Source: Lunularia cruciata (Eukaryota > Streptophyta > Marchantiopsida > Lunulariales > Lunulariaceae). Taken from it: a DNA stretch of 64,000 nt. The translations under genes and the position numbers were made by a program. This document shows positions 23,365-34,010 of this stretch, piece after piece. The stretch covers positions 51,909,473-51,973,472 of the forward strand of contig OX419758.1 of assembly GCA_948567375.1 (NCBI GenBank), given 5' to 3'. The notes beneath the pieces are model-generated. The model did no database searches, was not told where the DNA came from, and worked only from the letters and a program-made list of their open reading frames with translations. How positions within the stretch are numbered: the first letter of the stretch is position 1; each line of letters opens with the position of its first letter.

Positions 23365-23949
23365 TGTACTAATCTGGAGTTTACCAACAAGTTAGTCAAT
23401 GCTAACAATAAGCTAAATTAGCCTAGAGTATTCTAGAAGTATCTTATAAGCTACTCCGTACCTTCCAAGTTTTCTAGTAGCAAATAGGCCAAATTACCCT
23501 AGAATATTCTATAAGTATCTAGTAAGCTACTTGGTACCTTCCAAGTATAGAGTAATGTGCATGCCAAGTGGTGACTTCTAGGAAGAAATTTCTTGTGAAA
23601 CTTCTTGCTAAGCTAGCCAGGAAGCTTCTTGGGAAGCTTCCCGGCTAGCTTAGCTCCCAAATAGTTAACTTCTAGAAGGAAGTTTCTAGGAACTTCCAAC
23701 AAGCTTAACTTGCACACCAAGTAGGCTGCTTCTAGAATGAAGCTTTTTGAGAAGCTTCTTGGTTAAGTTGGCTTGCACTCCAAGAAAACGGCTTAAGGAA
23801 GTTTCTTGAGAAGCTTCTTAAGAGCCTTATCTGCTCTCTATAAATACCAAAGCTGAAGCTCATACTACACATTTGGAGTTTCACACACTCAAGTATCATA
23901 ATGTGATCTTCCATTCTTTTATTTTTCTCCTTGGTCTTGGTCTTTTACA
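23365..23949 (+). mobile_element. Solo LTR of the chromovirus family
   Basis: 585 bp from TGTACTAATCTGGAGTTTACC to ...GGTCTTTTACA, flanked by a perfect TAACT duplication (23360-23364 and 23950-23954). It aligns with the LTRs at 13956 and 19881. It is longer because the segment from GCTAAATTAGCCTAGAGTAT to GTACCTTCCAAG (about 23410-23470) is repeated at about 23485-23545. No internal sequence follows, so this is a recombination product. Confidence 0.92.
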
Positions 23950-23954
23950 TAACT

Positions 23955-25080
23955 TGTGGATAACAATAAAGAGTATACTTCATTTTCCATCATAAGATTG
24001 TTACATAAGAGAAATCAAGCATATGTTCTACATGATTTGACTCTTTCTTTAGCACATTTCTGGAAGCATATATCTCTACACATTTTATCATGTAAGGATA
24101 AGTCTACTCATCTTCTTTAAGTTTATGATGATGGTCAAACATGGTTCAAAACATTTGCATTTGATTTTTTGTGTAAAAGTTGATAGAGGAATAAAGCTTC
24201 AATCTAAAATAACTTAACCTTCTCCACTTTTTGCTAATTCTAATCTCAAATCCTCACCTCATATTGGGAGCATGTTAGCTTTGATCTGATTGTACTTCTC
24301 ATCTCTCTTATTGAAGCTTTCATTACAATTATTGTGTTTGTGGATAAATTGAGTAAGAAATCCCCTTAGCTCCTATAATTCACATAATTGATAAAACTCT
24401 GTTAGAGAATCTTTACTTACTATTTGTTTTTGTCAATTTTTTTCCTATAAGAATACTCATATTTGATCATGATACTTGGTTCACTAACAAGTTTTGATAA
24501 GCATTGTTTAAGATTCTAGGCACCAAATTAGCCAAATCTACAACTTACTATCTTAATGTGTGGTATGAGATAATTTTGAAAAATAATTGTTTGCTCTTGT
24601 TCATTTTGAAGTGCAGAATAAGTAGTTTTCATTTTTTTGTACTTAATATTTTTCAAATTATGTTTTTGCACTTACTTTGGAAGAAGAGAAATCCATTCTC
24701 AAGGAGTGAACTATATTGTCATTTGACAAAATACTTTTCTTCCAAATGTGTTTTGCAGATCCATTGCCTTACAAAGAGAAAATTTCCTCCAAAGGAGTTT
24801 TTGTAATGCAACACTTCAAAGGTAATAATGAAAAAGACACAAAGAATGATTGGCGGTGAAATGCAACTTGTCCATTCATGGTGTAGCTATATTGTTGGAT
24901 TAAAGGGAAGTGCATTTGATTGAAGATTGTTTGCACTTGCTTTTGGTGACAAGGGAAGCTTAAGACATTGATAATGACCAACAATATTTTTGCAAAGGGA
25001 GGAAATTTTGAGTATAAAACCTTATAATACTCTCACTACAAAGACATTTTGTAACATTGACTCTAGTTTGATGTAGAGTA
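23955..25080. other. AT-rich stretch without recognisable genes
   Basis: Short open frames (100 codons at 24504-24806) show no domain resemblance, and their composition is that of the surrounding AT-rich sequence. No repeats with clear ends are seen. Confidence 0.55.
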
Positions 25081-25084
25081 ACCA

Positions 25085-25375
25085 TTCTTCCCAATTTCTC
25101 TCCTCTTAAGGAGGTCTTCAAACTTCCAATTTTCCATTGCTGATTATACTTGAAGCCTAGAAGTGCTACCTAATTCCTAGAACCTCTCTTTCCCAATGTC
25201 ACTTTCTTTGGAAGTCAATTGAGCTCTAATGTGATTTTGCTCAAACACAAAAGTTCCTTTTCTCAATGCACCTACACCCTACTTCCCAATCTCTCTTCTT
25301 AAGAAGATCTTTGAGGTTCTGATTTCTAATTGCTAATTTTTGCTCAAAGCTTAGTAGTGTTACCTAATTCCCAAA

Positions 25376-25466
<91 letters not shown>

Positions 25467-25680
25467 GTCACCTTCTTCAAGAAGTTGTTTGAGCTCTAAT
25501 GTTGTTCTACTTGACCTTAGAAGTTCTTCCTCTCAATTCACCTACATCCCACTCCTAACCTTTCCACTCAAGAAGGTATTTGAGCTTTTGATTTCCAATT
25601 GCTAATTTTTCTCAATGTATGTTACCTAGTTCCCATATCCTCTCTCTTCCCATGGTAACCTTCTTACAAAAGCATCAAGG
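25085..25680. repeat. Three-unit tandem repeat of about 190 bp
   Basis: Units start near 25088 (CTTCCCAATTTCTCTCCTCTT), 25281 (CTTCCCAATCTCTCTTCTTAA) and 25551. Each contains TTCCAAT/TTTCTAATTGCTAATTTTT, GTTACCTAATTCCCA-A-CCTCTC and a (C/T)CATTGTCACCTTCTT block. The middle unit holds the (TC)n expansion at exactly the place where the others have CCTCTCTTTCCCA. Confidence 0.75.
25379..25462. repeat. (TC)42 microsatellite
   Basis: 84 uninterrupted bases of TC dinucleotide. It sits inside the second unit of a diverged tandem array. Confidence 0.97.
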
Positions 25681-25689
25681 CAAGCAAAG

Positions 25690-27300
25690 CTTGCACATTC
25701 AATGAATTTCCCACTCTAGGATATCTCTTTGAATTCTAGTCCATGCACTTGGGTGTCCAATGTTGACCCAAATGTGAGATCAAATACAGATTTCTTGCCT
25801 ACCTCCGTGTGGAACTTGGAGCTCAATGGTGCTCATTTGATTGCACTTAACCACATAGAGAGTGGGATTGGATCTTGATGTCTTTTGGTAGTTATAATCC
25901 TCACGGTGGTCTTGTGCAAAACTATCAATCAAATTACTTGCAGTTTAAAATTTGTTAAGGAATTTGTTTGGGTGTTAGTCTTTTCTTGGCACTATGTTGT
26001 GCCATTTAAGTATACAGTAAGGCAAAAGTCACAAAAAATTTCCTTTTTTGTAAATAAAGGTTAACTTGCACCCTTGGCTCATTTAGTGTTCAACATCATA
26101 CTATTAATGGACTTTTTTTAAATAAAAATTTAAAAAGCTAAGAATCATATAAAATTAAACAGTTTTAGATTTTATCATATGAAAGAGCACAATAGCCTAT
26201 AAAATATTTTTACATTGTACATAATACATTGGTTGATAAATGGATGAAGAAGAACTTGAATGAATCATATCAAAGAAACATTATAAATTTATAGTTTGAA
26301 AAAGAACATAAGAACCTACAGCTTGAAAAGAATAAATAAGGTCTATAAGTTGAGATACATGGCTCAAAATTTACATTGGATTAAATGTTCATATAAAAAT
26401 ATATAATTCTTGAATGATATTATTGCTCTTTTATATTTACATTGGATGTTAACACAAGAACTAAATCATACTTAGTGCATAGTCCACGTATTTTTTGTAT
26501 TATTTAATTAAATTTAAAATTAATAAAATAATTATAATTATAAAATATTTTTATTAACCTAATATCCAAATCCAAAAAATAATTAAATGAAAAAATAAAT
26601 AAGTATTAGTTTAAGATATATATAAACTATTAAAAATTAAGTATATTTATAGAAGAGCCTAACATAATAATAAAATCTGAGATAATATATACCTTCATAT
26701 GCTAGGTCAATATGAAGTGATATAATTTATGAACATTAAACCAACTATTGAAAATGTAATTTGAGCAATTTTGGATTGGAGTATGTGAAATTTTACTAAT
26801 GTACAAACTTATTCTTTATATAGTATCTAGAAAATAATATAACTTCTACAATATATCAAAAAGTTTAATTGCAATGTTAATCGGCTCGATATTAAAATTA
26901 GACTAAGATACAAATACTACAAGTTGGTGCAAAGTACTCTAAACATATACTTGAAGAAGACAACGTATGTATTGTACGTATTGGAGAGCTTTTATTCAAA
27001 TTCCTTTGAATTAGGTTTGTTATGTCTTGTGCCTATCCTCATCTTGAAATCAATAGATAGAAAAGTCCAATTATAACAAACCATAAATATAGTATGCACA
27101 CGCTCTCAAGGGATATGAATCATAAGAGATATCATTGCTCTTGATATAGAGACTCTTGCAAGATAGATTACTGCAATATTATGTTCTCAAGCTAGAGCAA
27201 TTCTTGAACATTCACTAATTGGCTTATCTATAAGACTGAAGGGGAGACGAGGAGGAATACAAAGCGGAGAAAACGTTAAGAAATATACAACCTTCAATAA
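25690..27300. other. Very AT-rich stretch without recognisable genes
   Basis: The stretch is dominated by A/T runs, especially 26090-26700. No open frame of useful length, no RNA gene and no bounded repeat were found. Confidence 0.55.
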
Positions 27301-27309
27301 TAAAAAAGT

Positions 27310-27700
27310 TAAGCACTTGGTATAATGGAAAGGATTTCTATGATACGAGGCTACATGACGTTACCTAAGAACCTTTTACACACACCATTCATAGTAAAAG
27401 CAAGTGTGGTGATGAGAAACAAGGGTGTTATCTCCTCTTAAAAAACGAGGAGATATGTAACCATATCTCCTCGTTTTTTAAACTATGGTAAAATTACCAT
27501 TGCATAAAATAGAAAACATAGTACAAATCAAGTTTAGATTAGTAGTATAATGGGAAGGATTTCTATTTATGAGGCCACGTTAATAAGCTAAGAACCTTGT
27601 ATATAGATAGATCACTCGTAGAAGAAGCAAGTGAGTTGACGAGCAATTAGGATATTATATAAAACAGAAGACATAGTAAAAACAAAGTCTAGATTAGTTA
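27310..27700. repeat. Two diverged tandem copies, one with a hairpin insert
   Basis: Copy 1 (27310-27545) and copy 2 (27546-27700) share TATAATGG-AAGGATTTCTAT, GAGGC-ACG, CTAAGAACCTT, GCAAGTG and ATAAAA-AGAA-ACATAGTA. Copy 1 has about 73 extra bases (27431-27503) made of two stem-loops. The TAGTATAATGGGAAGG portion faintly recalls a tRNA A-box, but no B-box was found. Confidence 0.65.
27431..27503. mobile_element. Small foldback insertion (two hairpins)
   Basis: A perfect 19-bp inverted repeat (27438-27456 with 27463-27481, 6-base loop GTAACC) is followed by a 7-bp stem ATGGTAA/TTACCAT (27485-27491 with 27494-27500). The whole block is absent from the neighbouring tandem copy, which gives an empty-site comparison. 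It could be a tiny MITE-like or foldback insertion. Target duplication is not evident. Confidence 0.6.
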
Positions 27701-27711
27701 CTTTTTTTATT

Positions 27712-27748
27712 ATTATGCCACACCAAGTTCTACATGGTGTGGGATAAT
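27712..27748. repeat. Imperfect hairpin, 14-bp arms
   Basis: ATTATGCCACACCA (27712-27725) and TGGTGTGGGATAAT (27735-27748) pair with one mismatch around a 9-base loop. Role unknown. Confidence 0.7.
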
Positions 27749-27841
27749 TAGTTAGTCTAAAAGTAGTGGTGTTATTGATGTGTTTGTGTGGTTACATCCT
27801 TATTATTTTACCTTGGGTATAAAGAGGCATTTAAGATATCC

Positions 27842-27862
27842 ATTATTATTATTATTATTATT
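27842..27862. repeat. (ATT)n microsatellite
   Basis: Seven perfect ATT units. Confidence 0.95.
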
Positions 27863-28548
27863 TGACAGCAAGCAAGATGATTACAAGTAATTTTAGAGAA
27901 AAGAACCCAAAGTGTAAATAAGAAATTATGAGCTGGAGATTAAAGCCATGAGAGCACATGAACAACAAAATAAATCAAAAAGCTATCAATCATATGATAA
28001 AGACAATCTGATACAAATCTTACAAATGTATATTTTGTAAGAGTGTGGAGTACGACGTCGGTGATGAGAGTACCTATTACTAGTGCATAAAAACAAGCCC
28101 TACGAATTGCAGAAGAACAAGAGTAAGAATGATCCCTTGATTCACATATGTTAAATTATTATTATCGTTAAATTTTTTTATCAATATAAAACTGCTTAGT
28201 GAGGTCTTGTTATATTATGTTTTGTCCTTTAGTTATTTCTTATTCTTCATGTGTTCTTGCATTCTAATAGCAGTTTTTGTTATCTTTTATATAATAAAAT
28301 ATCTATTCACATTCTTCATAAACAACCATGCCCAACGTACAAAATTTTATTGAATATATACACTTTTGTAACGTGTCATGCGGATGCGGAGTGCTAGAGA
28401 TTTTCAAGGAGAGTAAGATAACTATGCGCAATGTGTAAAACAACAAAGCTTACAATGATTGACAATTTATGAATAACAATATAGAGTAGTACTTTAAAAA
28501 TAAAATCCAAACACTTATATTATACATTTTATAAATTTTTATGTATAT

Positions 28549-28973
28549 ATATACTCCAAACAAGCTTTGACTCTTCGCTCTAACTCACACTTGTTGTCTT
28601 GTTTCAAGGTTCCTATACATGTTTCTGTCCAGGCTACAAATTTCAGTTCTCTTGATTGGTATAGTTTTGACTCGTGGGTCTTCAATTGCAGCTTGTCTAT
28701 TTCATTACATGCTTTACTTAGAGCTGATCGATTACATGATATATACTGTTTTCTACTGTTGTTGATTAGAATACAGTGATATTTCATTTTTGTTCACCCT
28801 CGCATTTAAAATCTGTTAAATTCTTTATTTCTTATAGGGTTTCATTTCTCCTCTCGATTTACACATATCATGTTTACGTTTCGTATCCACCCCATTTGCA
28901 CGTGATGAGTTCTGGATCCCCTTTCTTCGAACGGCTTCCGTTCTCATTTCATTTCTGAATATACTCCAAACAA
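28549..28973 (+). mobile_element. Candidate short retroposon with 15-bp target duplication
   Basis: ATATACTCCAAACAA occurs at 28549-28563 and again at 28959-28973, bracketing 395 bp. A long direct flank of this kind is typical of target-primed retroposition. The insert is pyrimidine-rich and ends in GAGTTCTGGATCCCC...GAACGGCTTCCGTTCTCAT, a motif repeated five more times at 35.6-40.6 kb. No pol III A/B box pair was found, so SINE status is unproven. Confidence 0.55.
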
Positions 28974-29140
28974 ACGTTCAAAACATTTTCCATAATTTTC
29001 TTGTACCGGAAAATTATTGTGGAACGCCGGCTCTTCAAATTTAATATCTTAAATGCATATATACCCGTAATGCACAGAGATATCGAACCTTTTCTCTTAA
29101 GCCATGTTTACCACTAGACTGGGCCATGACCTCCAGTCGA
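28974..29140 (-). repeat. Possible tRNA-derived SINE fragment
   Basis: On the minus strand TGGCCCAGTCTAGTGGTAAA (29107-29126) resembles a tRNA A-box, and GGTTCGATATC (29079-29089) a B-box, about 20 bases apart. No CCA-ready acceptor stem or anticodon arm can be folded, so it is not a tRNA gene. Length and tail are undefined. Confidence 0.35.
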
Positions 29141-29730
29141 CAGTGGGGTGTACGTCAACCGAGCGGTCAAAGGACGCCATAAACCGGCAACGCCGGTAGC
29201 TATTAGTTTGCGTCGTGACCTGTTTCCTTTCCCCGGATTGCCCTTTTGACATGTGCCGGGTGTCGTGGTCGAGAGATGATCTGAGGACAGAAGTCTACCG
29301 TCTCAGTGCATACACGAGCAAACCAGTGGTTTATTCGATTGGTGTCAGGATGGCGATAGGGGAGTCTGTGGACTGTAGTTGAAAACTGGTGGGGTGGCTG
29401 CCTACATACCATTCAGAATTATACCAAAGATACCGACTTTGTCTTCCTAAATAGCGAATACATCGAAACGCTGTATTCAGGGAGCCAGCAGAGAGCGGGA
29501 AAGAAGTCGATGCGGCGAAATCGCTATCCCAATCGCAGAACGCTTGGACAGTGAAGACAAGAAGCTTTGAGCATAACAAACAGGAAAGCCGAAGAATCAG
29601 GGGTTGCTGAGGAACATACAGAGTGGTCAATCTGAAGACGAAGAGGAGATTTTGAAGGTCTCTGAGGAACGACGAAGAATTCGCCGGGACTTTCTGAATT
29701 TCAATTTATAGAGGGGAGGATTTAAAGATT

Positions 29731-29904
29731 ATGGCTTCACCCGTGCTTGTAGGAAGAGCGGTCTGCTCCGTGGTAGGGCTTGTCCAAGCGATTGTTGTTA
29801 TTTACACTTGTGCTACCGATGGCTCGCCGTTTCGGAAGGAGCTTCTCACACCGTGGATGACCGCGACGCTCATTGACTTCTACATTTTGATATCCCTGTA
29901 TATC
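29731..29904 (+). CDS. DUF1475 family membrane protein, exon 1
   Basis: Translation MASPVLVGRAVCSVVGLVQA, then TCATDGSPFRKELLTPWMTA and TLIDFYILISLYI, is the conserved N-terminus of plant DUF1475 proteins: a first hydrophobic segment, then the DGSPFRKELLTPWM-ATLIDFY signature. The exon ends in phase 0 with ATC before a good donor, GTGAGT (29905-29910). The frame stays open past the donor by chance but loses resemblance. The ATG is preceded by a purine-rich leader with no upstream in-frame extension of the family. The function of the family is unknown; members are small multi-span membrane proteins. The next exon is 8.3 kb downstream. Confidence 0.75.
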
Positions 29905-29910
29905 GTGAGT

Positions 29911-31781
29911 TTCGTCCCTTCTACCATCAATTTCCGTATGTGGAGTGGAAAATTGCAGCTTGTTAAGGTTTCTGGCGTGTTGCAGTTTACCGTCATCTTC
30001 CTCGATCTGTTTGTCCAATAATTTTTTATGGAGAGAAGAACTGGTGATTGTCCAACTACCAATGAACCTCTGACAGGGTATTAGAGTACCCTTGTTTTCC
30101 TCACACCTTTCTAGGACAGTGATTGTACAATTCAGCTGAATAGCCACCTCAGCTACTCTCTCTTTCAGACCCTCTGCAATAAAACGCATTTATCTCCAGA
30201 TAAGTCATCGATTTGAATGTAGACGAGGGAATGTTCTCGTGAGATCTAGTACCCTCTAAACTCTACCGAACTATTGATCACTATCGATCAGAACTATGAT
30301 TACTGGTGTGTTTCAGAGCAATATTGCCCCTTGTGAGATCTCAGTGCCCTGTAATCCCCTCTGATCATCGATCTTTACTATCGGTGATTCTAGTACTCTG
30401 TATACCCCTCTAAATTACTATTGATCATTGGTGTGTCTCAGAGCAGTGTCTCGGAGCAACACTTGAAACTCCGTTGAACTAGCGAAGATCACTAGTGTGT
30501 TCCGGAGCAACACTCAGATTGGATAGGATGTGGGATCCTTGACGATGTGTGAAGACAGAATCTGTCTTAGACGACTGTATCCTCCGCAGGGTTGAATATG
30601 TAATTTCCTATTGAAGTCATTGATGTCCGTCTAAAACTTTCACATTTATTTGGGTCGCCTGCCCGGATTCATAATTCACGGTAGAGCGGTGGGTCTATAA
30701 GATGAAGTAGCTACCTCCACACTACATCAAAACTGCAGTTTACACTAGTGGCGTTCATTTTGAGACTGTGACGTTAACACGAAGGCAGGTTCAAACGTGT
30801 TGGATCAGAATAATGTGGTAGGTTGCAAGAATATTGTAGCCTGCATCTGCTGTTGATCTCGTTCCATTCCAGAAATGTCGCGAAGGAACACACCGAGTGT
30901 CGAGCGTCGTCATATAGCTGTTATGTAGCCTTTGAAATCGTTTGAAACTGACAGTCGATAGTTCTAGACTCTTAATTTAACTGGGTTTTGAGGATGACCT
31001 AGGCGGCACCGGTCTACAACTTGGCTACTGATAAAGCACTGCTGGCAATCAAGGTGACACCTTAGCCTCATCCAAGCTTACAGGATCAAGCTTTCTCTTT
31101 ATTATAAGAAGTCCTAAATGACCAGATCATACTCTGCTTCGGTACAATGTAGATACAGCCAAGCTTTGAAGTCGAACCTGTCCCATATGTTCTGCGGACG
31201 CCGAGAACTGTATAAATTTTATGTGTCCCTGAAATTTAAACAGTCTCGTGTAACTTGGGGTGCCACAGGTGTTATGCAGTGTTGTTTCGGGAGGATGGTT
31301 TCCGTTATTAAGGGTTCCCTCCTTCAAGTCACCGTGTTTGTTGCGAAGGACTTTTGAAACCCAGAGATTTCCAATATTCTAACTTTTCCACACTCAAAGT
31401 TGTAAAGTAAGTAAATTTATGATATAACAATATTAAGGAAGCCTCTTTGAATCGGGTCTCGCGGTAGACTACTTGAAGATGGCTCACGTCCTTGTCAGAT
31501 TGCTTCCTTCCTTTGGAGTGTCTGTGATTGGGACCAGGGACACCTGGCACCTAGATACCTGACCTGAATCTGCTAAGCGACAACGAATAAGATAGCAAAG
31601 TAAGACAATAAACTTAGAGGTAGTAACAGTGCGTGACGCGCTCAATAATTGAGGCATCGGGACGTCACCTGTCCGGGTTCCAGTCGAGGCGTGTTGAATC
31701 GCGCCTCAAGCGAATAGGCATCGAGATCTTTGATAAGGAGGGTAAAGTAGAGATAGTCAGCCAAGTTCGCATGTAGAGACT
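29911..31781. other. First part of the long DUF1475 intron; upstream region of the CAT gene
   Basis: No coding exon recognised. It holds a degenerate repeat field at 30237-30520 and probably the promoter of the transporter gene, but I cannot point to a convincing TATA box or start region. Confidence 0.5.
30237..30520. repeat. Degenerate tandem repeat field
   Basis: Recurring pieces are GTGAGATCT-AGTACCCT, CTATTGATCA, TGGTGTGT(T/C)(T/C)CAGAGCA and CGGAGCAACACT, spaced about 60-90 bp. The units are too diverged for a firm period. Confidence 0.5.
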
Positions 31782-33668
31782 ATGGAGCGGCAAGGGCTGA
31801 GCCGAATTTGGACCCGCAAGGGGGTACAGATCAGACGAAGGGGCCCGCAACTTGCTCGGCATTTGAACGGAATTCAGCTGGTTCCGATAGGTGTTGGATC
31901 GACGATTGGGGCCGGTGTGTATGTCCTCGTTGGAACCGTAGCTAGAGAGCAAGTAGGACCAGCTCTGCCCTTTTCCTTCTTAATTGCAGGTTTCGCCGCT
32001 GCTCTGAGCGCTCTGTGCTATGCAGAATTGGCAAGCAGGGCTCCTTCTGCCGGTAGTGCGTACCATTATGCATACGTTTGTGTGGGAGAGGGCTTGGCCT
32101 GGATCATTGGGTGGGCCTTAATCCTGGAAAATACAATTGGAGGATCTGCGGTTGCGCGGGGAATCTCACCGAATGTTGCAATTCTGTTTGGCGGGGCGCA
32201 AAAGTTGCCAGCGTGGATGATAAGAAGAGAGATGTTTGGCATAGTTCTTGATCCCGGTGCTGCGATCCTGGTCCTGGTCGTAACCATTCTTCTGTGCTTG
32301 GGTATAAGAGAGAGCGCAGGAATGCAGGCTATCATGACTGTAGCAAACATCATGGTTCTACTTTTCGTGGTTGGGGCGGGTAGTTATGTGGGGATCGAGT
32401 CTGGTTGGCAAGGATATCACGGTGACACAGGTTTTCTACCATATGGCATGAATGGGATCCTCGCAGGTGCAGCTACTCTTTTTTTCGCCTTCATTGGCTT
32501 TGACACGGTAGCTAGCGTTGCTGAGGAGGTCAAGAATCCTCAACGCGATCTGCCTTTGGGAATAGGTCTCACTCTTCTTCTTTGTAGTGTCTTATACATG
32601 ATGGTTTCATCAGTTGTAGTGGGCGTTGTACCCTTCAACATTATTGATGTTGACACTCCCATGTCAAACGTGTTTGCCAGCCATGGAATGCCCTGGGCTA
32701 TGTACATTGTATCAGCCGGTGCAGTGGCAGCCTTGTCCACAACCTTGATGGGTTCCATAATTCCCCAACCCAGGATACTTATGGCGATGGCTAGAGACGG
32801 ACTCTTGCCTCGATTCTTTTCTCGAGTCAATAAGGCTTCTAAAGTTCCAGTGAATGGAACTCTGGTCACTGGATTATGTGCGTCTGTGATGGCCTTCACA
32901 ATGGAAGTGGATCAGCTGGCTGGAATGGTCAGCGCAGGTACATTGCTAGCGTTTGTAATTGTTGGAGTGTCCATACTTGTCTTGAGATATGCGCCACCGG
33001 TGGAGCCGCCGATCACTTATCTGTCTCCTTCTCAACCCCTCGCTCCTCGAAGTTGCCCAGCTGAGGTTCCCGTTAAGCAATCAACTTTTGTTGACTGTCT
33101 GCCTAAAATTTTGGAAAGCTACGGCAGTGCCTCAGACACTGATGATAACTACAGAGCTGAAGACTATATAGAAGTTGATCTACCGAAAGGAAACAAGGAC
33201 CCACTTCAGCAATCAACGACAGAATCATCTGCTGCAGAGGTTGTCTGGGCGGAAACCCCCGGAACTAGTAGGGACGAGACAAGGCGGTCGACGGCTGCTT
33301 TTAGTATCGGGGCGGTGATTGTCGGAGCCGTGGTCTTTAGTGTCTCTGTGTCTTTCCCTTTTAATCGGTATATTCAAGGGGGAGCGGCTGGACTGGGCGT
33401 CGTGTGTTTTGCGGGTGGCGTTGCGAGGCTTAGTTTGATTCATCAGGATGAGGGCCAGCACACTTTTGGTGGCCCAGGGAGTTTCCGATGTCCGTGGATA
33501 CCAGTAGTGCCTGCGCTCTCCGTTTTGATAAACGTTTATCTTTTAGTCAATTTAGGAGGGTACACCTGGATACGCTTTTCCATATGGCTTTCTCTCGGAA
33601 TAATAGTTTACGCAATATATGGTTTTCACAACAGTGTGCTCTTCAAAGAGAGTCAACAGTTACAGTGA
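31782..33668 (+). CDS. Cationic amino acid transporter (CAT family), intronless
   Basis: An intact 628-codon single-exon gene for an amino acid-polyamine-organocation permease of the plant CAT2/CAT4-like type. It should move basic or neutral amino acids across a membrane (tonoplast or plasma membrane, not decided by sequence). The start MERQGLSRIW fits CAT N-termini, with stops just upstream. GVGSTIGAGVYVLVGTVARE (37-56) is the substrate-site helix. YAELASRAPSAGSAYHY follows (80-96), then FAFIGFDTVASVAEE (235-249) with KNPQRDLP. A hydrophilic loop (about 405-510) precedes the last helices and a CPWIPVVPALSVLINVYLL block. About 14 membrane segments fit the subfamily. Plant CAT2-4 genes usually have many introns, so this copy looks retroposed. 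It lies inside the DUF1475 intron on the same strand. Confidence 0.93.
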   Translation: MERQGLSRIWTRKGVQIRRRGPQLARHLNGIQLVPIGVGSTIGAGVYVLVGTVAREQVGPALPFSFLIAGFAAALSALCYAELASRAPSAGSAYHYAYVCVGEGLAWIIGWALILENTIGGSAVARGISPNVAILFGGAQKLPAWMIRREMFGIVLDPGAAILVLVVTILLCLGIRESAGMQAIMTVANIMVLLFVVGAGSYVGIESGWQGYHGDTGFLPYGMNGILAGAATLFFAFIGFDTVASVAEEVKNPQRDLPLGIGLTLLLCSVLYMMVSSVVVGVVPFNIIDVDTPMSNVFASHGMPWAMYIVSAGAVAALSTTLMGSIIPQPRILMAMARDGLLPRFFSRVNKASKVPVNGTLVTGLCASVMAFTMEVDQLAGMVSAGTLLAFVIVGVSILVLRYAPPVEPPITYLSPSQPLAPRSCPAEVPVKQSTFVDCLPKILESYGSASDTDDNYRAEDYIEVDLPKGNKDPLQQSTTESSAAEVVWAETPGTSRDETRRSTAAFSIGAVIVGAVVFSVSVSFPFNRYIQGGAAGLGVVCFAGGVARLSLIHQDEGQHTFGGPGSFRCPWIPVVPALSVLINVYLLVNLGGYTWIRFSIWLSLGIIVYAIYGFHNSVLFKESQQLQ

Positions 33669-34010
33669 CAATTTGAACATTTGTAGCAGTAACATCACAA
33701 ATGGAAAGATGTGAAGTAAATATGGTTTTAAAACGGCTGCGTTCCCGCCAGTCCTTGTTGCAAATGCAAAATCCTGTTAAGTCAAGAGCCCTTATTCGGG
33801 TTTCCAGTAGCAAGTGATATTGTTCAGCTTATAACGGGCTGAGTGGCAATGGGATCCACTTATTCCGTCAAGTTACGAGCAATTCTATGGCTTACTGCCT
33901 GGTACTCGTCGTGGCTCGCCTTTAAGATACGAATGCCGAGGCATGGAGTAAAGGTTACTGTGTGGACGCTTCCTTGCTGATGGTCGGAAGTCCCAAGGTC
34001 CGCGGGAATG
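33669..34010. other. 3' flank of the CAT gene
   Basis: The stop TGA is at 33666-33668. No clear AATAAA or poly(A) tract was noticed directly after the gene, and no flanking direct repeat that would prove retroposition was found by eye. Confidence 0.45.

Noticed and set aside
27310..27360. TATAATGGAAAGGATTTCTAT resembling a tRNA D-arm / A-box
   Set aside because: No B-box at the right distance and no cloverleaf can be drawn; the second tandem copy also lacks one.
29079..29126. Minus-strand tRNA gene
   Set aside because: A- and B-box-like sequences are present, but there is no acceptor stem, anticodon arm or T-stem pairing. It is kept only as a weak SINE candidate.
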